This document shows positions 61,946-64,000 of a stretch of 64,000 nucleotides of DNA, piece after piece (the stretch's first letter is position 1; each line of letters starts with the position of its first letter). The translations under genes were made by a program, and so were the position numbers. The notes beneath the pieces are model-generated. The model did no database searches. It was not told the origin of the DNA and saw only the letters and a program-made list of their open reading frames with translations. This stretch comes from Hellea sp039977295 (GTDB taxonomy: Bacteria > Pseudomonadota > Alphaproteobacteria > Caulobacterales > Maricaulaceae), in NCBI GenBank assembly GCA_039977295.1, contig JBDWDN010000012.1, positions 496,001 through 560,000 of the forward strand, read 5' to 3'.

Positions 61946-62557
61946 ATGAAAATATCAATTTTAACCGCTACAATTTTATCTATCACCGCATTGGGTTTTG
62001 CAGGCTGTGCCTCGATCTCCGAAGGGGAATGTGTTTCAGGGAGCTGGAGCGATATTGGCTATAAGGACGGCGTTAATGGAAAGCCCCGCGATAGACTTGC
62101 GGATTACGCCAAGACCTGCGCGAAATATGATATTCAGCCCGATCGCGGCGCTTATCTGACCGCCTTTGATAGCGGGCTGATGAAATATTGTACCTATGAG
62201 CAAGGCTTTGAACTCGGGGAAAAGGGTAGCTCTTATAATCAAGTTTGTTCCGGCAATTTAGCGACGGGGTTCTCGCAAGGCTATGATGAGGGCCGCGCGG
62301 TTTATGAAATCTACCGAGAGCATAAGCGCCTGATCAGTGACTATGACGATACCTTGGATGCTTTGGTCAATGTGCGCGGACGTTTATCTGGAGATATCGC
62401 AGATAAAGATGATGACGGCGTTGTTATTCCGCTAAGCGGGAAAGAGCGTAAGCGTTTGGTCAAAAAACAATATCGCCTCGAAGGTGAGCTTGATGATTTA
62501 CGCCAAGATATTCGTGATTTTGAATATCGGAATAATCTGCCACGTCATAGTTTCTAA
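61946..62557 (+). CDS. DUF2799 lipoprotein
   Basis: A 203-residue lipoprotein: signal to FAGCAS (Cys near 21), then SGSWSDIGYKDGVNGKPRDRLADYAKTC, YLTAFDSGLMKYCTYEQGFELGEKG and SQGYDEGRAVYEI, the glycine/aromatic pattern of DUF2799 (YkgC-like) outer-membrane proteins. A helical charged C-terminal region follows. I chose the ATG at 61946, where the signal peptide begins and a GGGA site precedes; an ATG at 61922 is also open. Function unknown. Confidence 0.85.
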   Translation: MKISILTATILSITALGFAGCASISEGECVSGSWSDIGYKDGVNGKPRDRLADYAKTCAKYDIQPDRGAYLTAFDSGLMKYCTYEQGFELGEKGSSYNQVCSGNLATGFSQGYDEGRAVYEIYREHKRLISDYDDTLDALVNVRGRLSGDIADKDDDGVVIPLSGKERKRLVKKQYRLEGELDDLRQDIRDFEYRNNLPRHSF

Positions 62558-62568
62558 CGGTCCTGAGC

Positions 62569-63006
62569 CTAACGTTTCATACGCGTTGATAAGATCACGG
62601 AACTGACAGTGCGTTCAACACCGTCAATGGCAATGAGGTGGTCAATCATCGTGTCCAAGCCGGTTACGCTCATGGCCACGATCTCGGCAATAAGATCATG
62701 CGGCCCTGAAACGGAGTAGACGGCGCGCACGCCGTCAATGGTCTCCATTGCTTTGATGATATCAGCGGTCATACGCGGGCTCACGGTAATCATGACATGA
62801 GCTTTGATTTCTTGGTCTAAATATTCAGAGGATAATTGGACTGTATAGCCTGCAATAACGCCTTCAGATTCAAGCCGCTCCAAGCGTTTTTGCACGGTAG
62901 ATCGGGAGACCCTTAATATCTGTGCGAGCTCCGTTGTGCTCGCTCTTGCATTACCGCGCAATACCGCTAATAGCTGCTGATCTTTAAAAGTTACACGTAT
63001 TGTCAC
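62569..63006 (-). CDS. Lrp/AsnC-family transcriptional regulator
   Basis: A 145-residue regulator: N-terminal helix-turn-helix (QLLAVLRGNARASTTELAQILRVSRSTVQKRLERLESEGVIAGY) and C-terminal RAM effector domain (AHVMITVSPRMTADIIKAMETIDGVRAVYSVSGPHDLIAEIVA). It starts with GTG after a strong GAGGAG site. Divergent from an arginine-catabolism gene, which it may control. Two 22-base direct repeats lie in the shared intergenic region. Confidence 0.95.
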   Translation of the reverse strand: MTIRVTFKDQQLLAVLRGNARASTTELAQILRVSRSTVQKRLERLESEGVIAGYTVQLSSEYLDQEIKAHVMITVSPRMTADIIKAMETIDGVRAVYSVSGPHDLIAEIVAMSVTGLDTMIDHLIAIDGVERTVSSVILSTRMKR

Positions 63007-63022
63007 AATTACTCCTCAATTT

Positions 63023-63089
63023 GGCCAAAAATCTACACTATTCTGCGCATAATGTCACTGCAATAGCGGCTAAAAATCTGCTTTATTCT
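63023..63089. promoter_or_regulatory. Pair of 22-base direct repeats between Lrp-type gene and astA
   Basis: 63023-63044 and 63068-63089 agree at about 18 of 22 positions (GGCCAAAAATCT..TATTCT and GGCTAAAAATCT..TATTCT), spaced 45 bases start to start. AT-rich repeated sites of this kind suit binding by an octameric Lrp/AsnC protein. Confidence 0.5.
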
Positions 63090-63164
63090 TATGAAAGGCG
63101 ACTCGGAATACTGAGAGCTTATCGGGGTCATCGTATTTAGGTCGAAAATCGGCGGAACTTAACT

Positions 63165-64000
63165 TTGAGCGAAATTAAAGATACATATCTCTTTCGGCCT
63201 ATTCGCAGCGAAGATGCGGCGTCGCTGTTAGATCTTGTCCAGCAATCTAGCGGCGGTCTTTCGAGCCTTCAGCCGCGCCTTGCCTTTCTAAAAGACTATA
63301 TTTCTACGTCAGAAGCCAGTTTTTCAGGGCAAAAAGACCTTGAAGACCCGCATAAATACTTACTTGGTTTATTTGACCTTAAAGCCGACCGATTAATTGG
63401 TTGCGCGGCAGTGAAAACACAAATCGGTAAAGACTGCCCCTTTATTAACTTTGACATAAAAGGTGACGGGCCAGACCAATGCCTTCAGGCGTCATCGCGC
63501 TTTACAGGGGCAACCGAGGTGGGGTCGCTCTTTTTGCATCATGATTACCGCGCAGACGGGCTCGGGCGCTATCTTGCGAAAGTTCGTTATCTTCTCATGG
63601 CCTCTGAGCCTTGGCGTTTTGGTGACAGCGTCATAGCGGAATTGCGCGGCATTTGCGGCGCGGAGGGAAGTCCGCTTTATGATCACCTTTTCAAAGATAA
63701 ACTTGAGAGCAGTTTCTTAGAAGCAGACGCCGAATATTATGACCGTAATCCGGACGCCTTAGGTGATATCGTTCCGATTGGCTGTATCGCGACCTCTGAT
63801 ATGCCTTTGGCGGTCAAAGCGTCTCTCGGGCAGCCTCATCCGTCAGGAATTGGCGCGATGCGTCTCCTGCAGCGTGAAGGGTTTATATTTTCGGGCACAG
63901 TAGATTTGTTTGACGCGGGCCCGATTATGTCGGTTCACCGCGATACTATCCGCACGCTGATGAACGCCAAGACAGCGGCGGTTTCCACTTCCAAAAGCCA
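63165..64000 (+). CDS. astA: Arginine N-succinyltransferase, 3'-truncated by the window
   Basis: First enzyme of the AST pathway: arginine plus succinyl-CoA. The reading is open from a TTG at 63165 to the window end. It shows YLFRPIRSEDAASLLDLVQQSSGGLSSLQ, LIGCAAVKTQIG, TGATEVGSLFLHHDYRADGLGRYLAKVRYLLMA, VIAELRGICGAEGSPLYDHLF and AMRLLQREGFIFSGTVDLFDAGPIMS, all AstA signatures. The start codon is uncertain because no strong ribosome site is seen. At least 278 residues are in the window. Confidence 0.9.
   Translation, partial: MSEIKDTYLFRPIRSEDAASLLDLVQQSSGGLSSLQPRLAFLKDYISTSEASFSGQKDLEDPHKYLLGLFDLKADRLIGCAAVKTQIGKDCPFINFDIKGDGPDQCLQASSRFTGATEVGSLFLHHDYRADGLGRYLAKVRYLLMASEPWRFGDSVIAELRGICGAEGSPLYDHLFKDKLESSFLEADAEYYDRNPDALGDIVPIGCIATSDMPLAVKASLGQPHPSGIGAMRLLQREGFIFSGTVDLFDAGPIMSVHRDTIRTLMNAKTAAVSTSKS

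Noticed and set aside
1..64000. CRISPR arrays, insertion sequences, prophage
   Set aside because: No regularly spaced repeats, no cas genes, no transposase or phage structural proteins were found on either strand.

Overview
The window reads as ordinary chromosome of an alphaproteobacterium of moderate GC, probably from the marine Hyphomonadaceae/Maricaulales group (a family-level guess from gene content). Supporting signs: a purC-purS-purQ-purL-bolA run, the F1-ATPase zeta inhibitor family (DUF1476), 5-aminolevulinate synthase (HemA of the Shemin pathway) beside hemB, a ubiquinol-cytochrome c chaperone-domain protein, and the order nrdR-ribD-ribE-ribB-ribH-nusB-thiL. No prophage, transposase, integrase or CRISPR array was seen.

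Layout. 0.2-9.5 kb: rpsD; grxD and bolA separated by an oppositely oriented exported metallopeptidase; the pur operon on the minus strand; DUF1476; two tandem exported thioredoxin-like proteins. 9.8-22 kb: a hairpin-pair repeat, purB, an MFS transporter, radC, map, a long palindrome, a CinA-type molybdopterin-binding protein with a small operon, a SoxR regulator with a readable operator over a divergent pair of VOC-fold genes, a 1000-residue exported hydrolase with a partner, and tRNA-Leu(UAA). 22-32 kb: a sulfate-activation operon (cysD with an extra N-terminal domain, cysN/C fusion, a DHH phosphoesterase), a small lipoprotein/membrane/hydrolase group, an old-yellow-enzyme gene with a palindromic operator, a cloverleaf-like repeat, and parC. 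32-45 kb: M16 and M48 peptidases, LemA, a TRAP transporter operon led by the N-end-rule transferase bpt, a 267-bp inverted-repeat element, an SLC13/RCK permease, a 3-hydroxyisobutyrate-dehydrogenase-like enzyme and an AraC-type regulator. 45-55 kb: hemB and hemA (divergent), glyA, a C39-like peptidase, a thioesterase, then the riboflavin operon, in which RibD lacks its deaminase half and the GTP cyclohydrolase half of RibBA has lost its zinc cysteines. 55-57.4 kb: a decayed Rhs tip carrying a PD-(D/E)xK-like toxin domain and a probable immunity gene. 57.5-64 kb: bamE, the cytochrome bc1 chaperone, plsX-fabH, a patatin-like protein, a DUF2799 lipoprotein, an Lrp/AsnC regulator and the start of astA.

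Most genes are housekeeping. The most unusual features are the orphan Rhs toxin/immunity cassette, the domain fused to CysD, the DHH phosphoesterase that may remove PAP in the PAPS operon, the paralogous thioredoxin-like pair where one copy has lost CxxC, and several structured palindromic elements, including a cloverleaf at 29545-29695 and a 267-bp multi-hairpin element at 41012-41278. All functional statements come from reading motifs by eye; no search was run.
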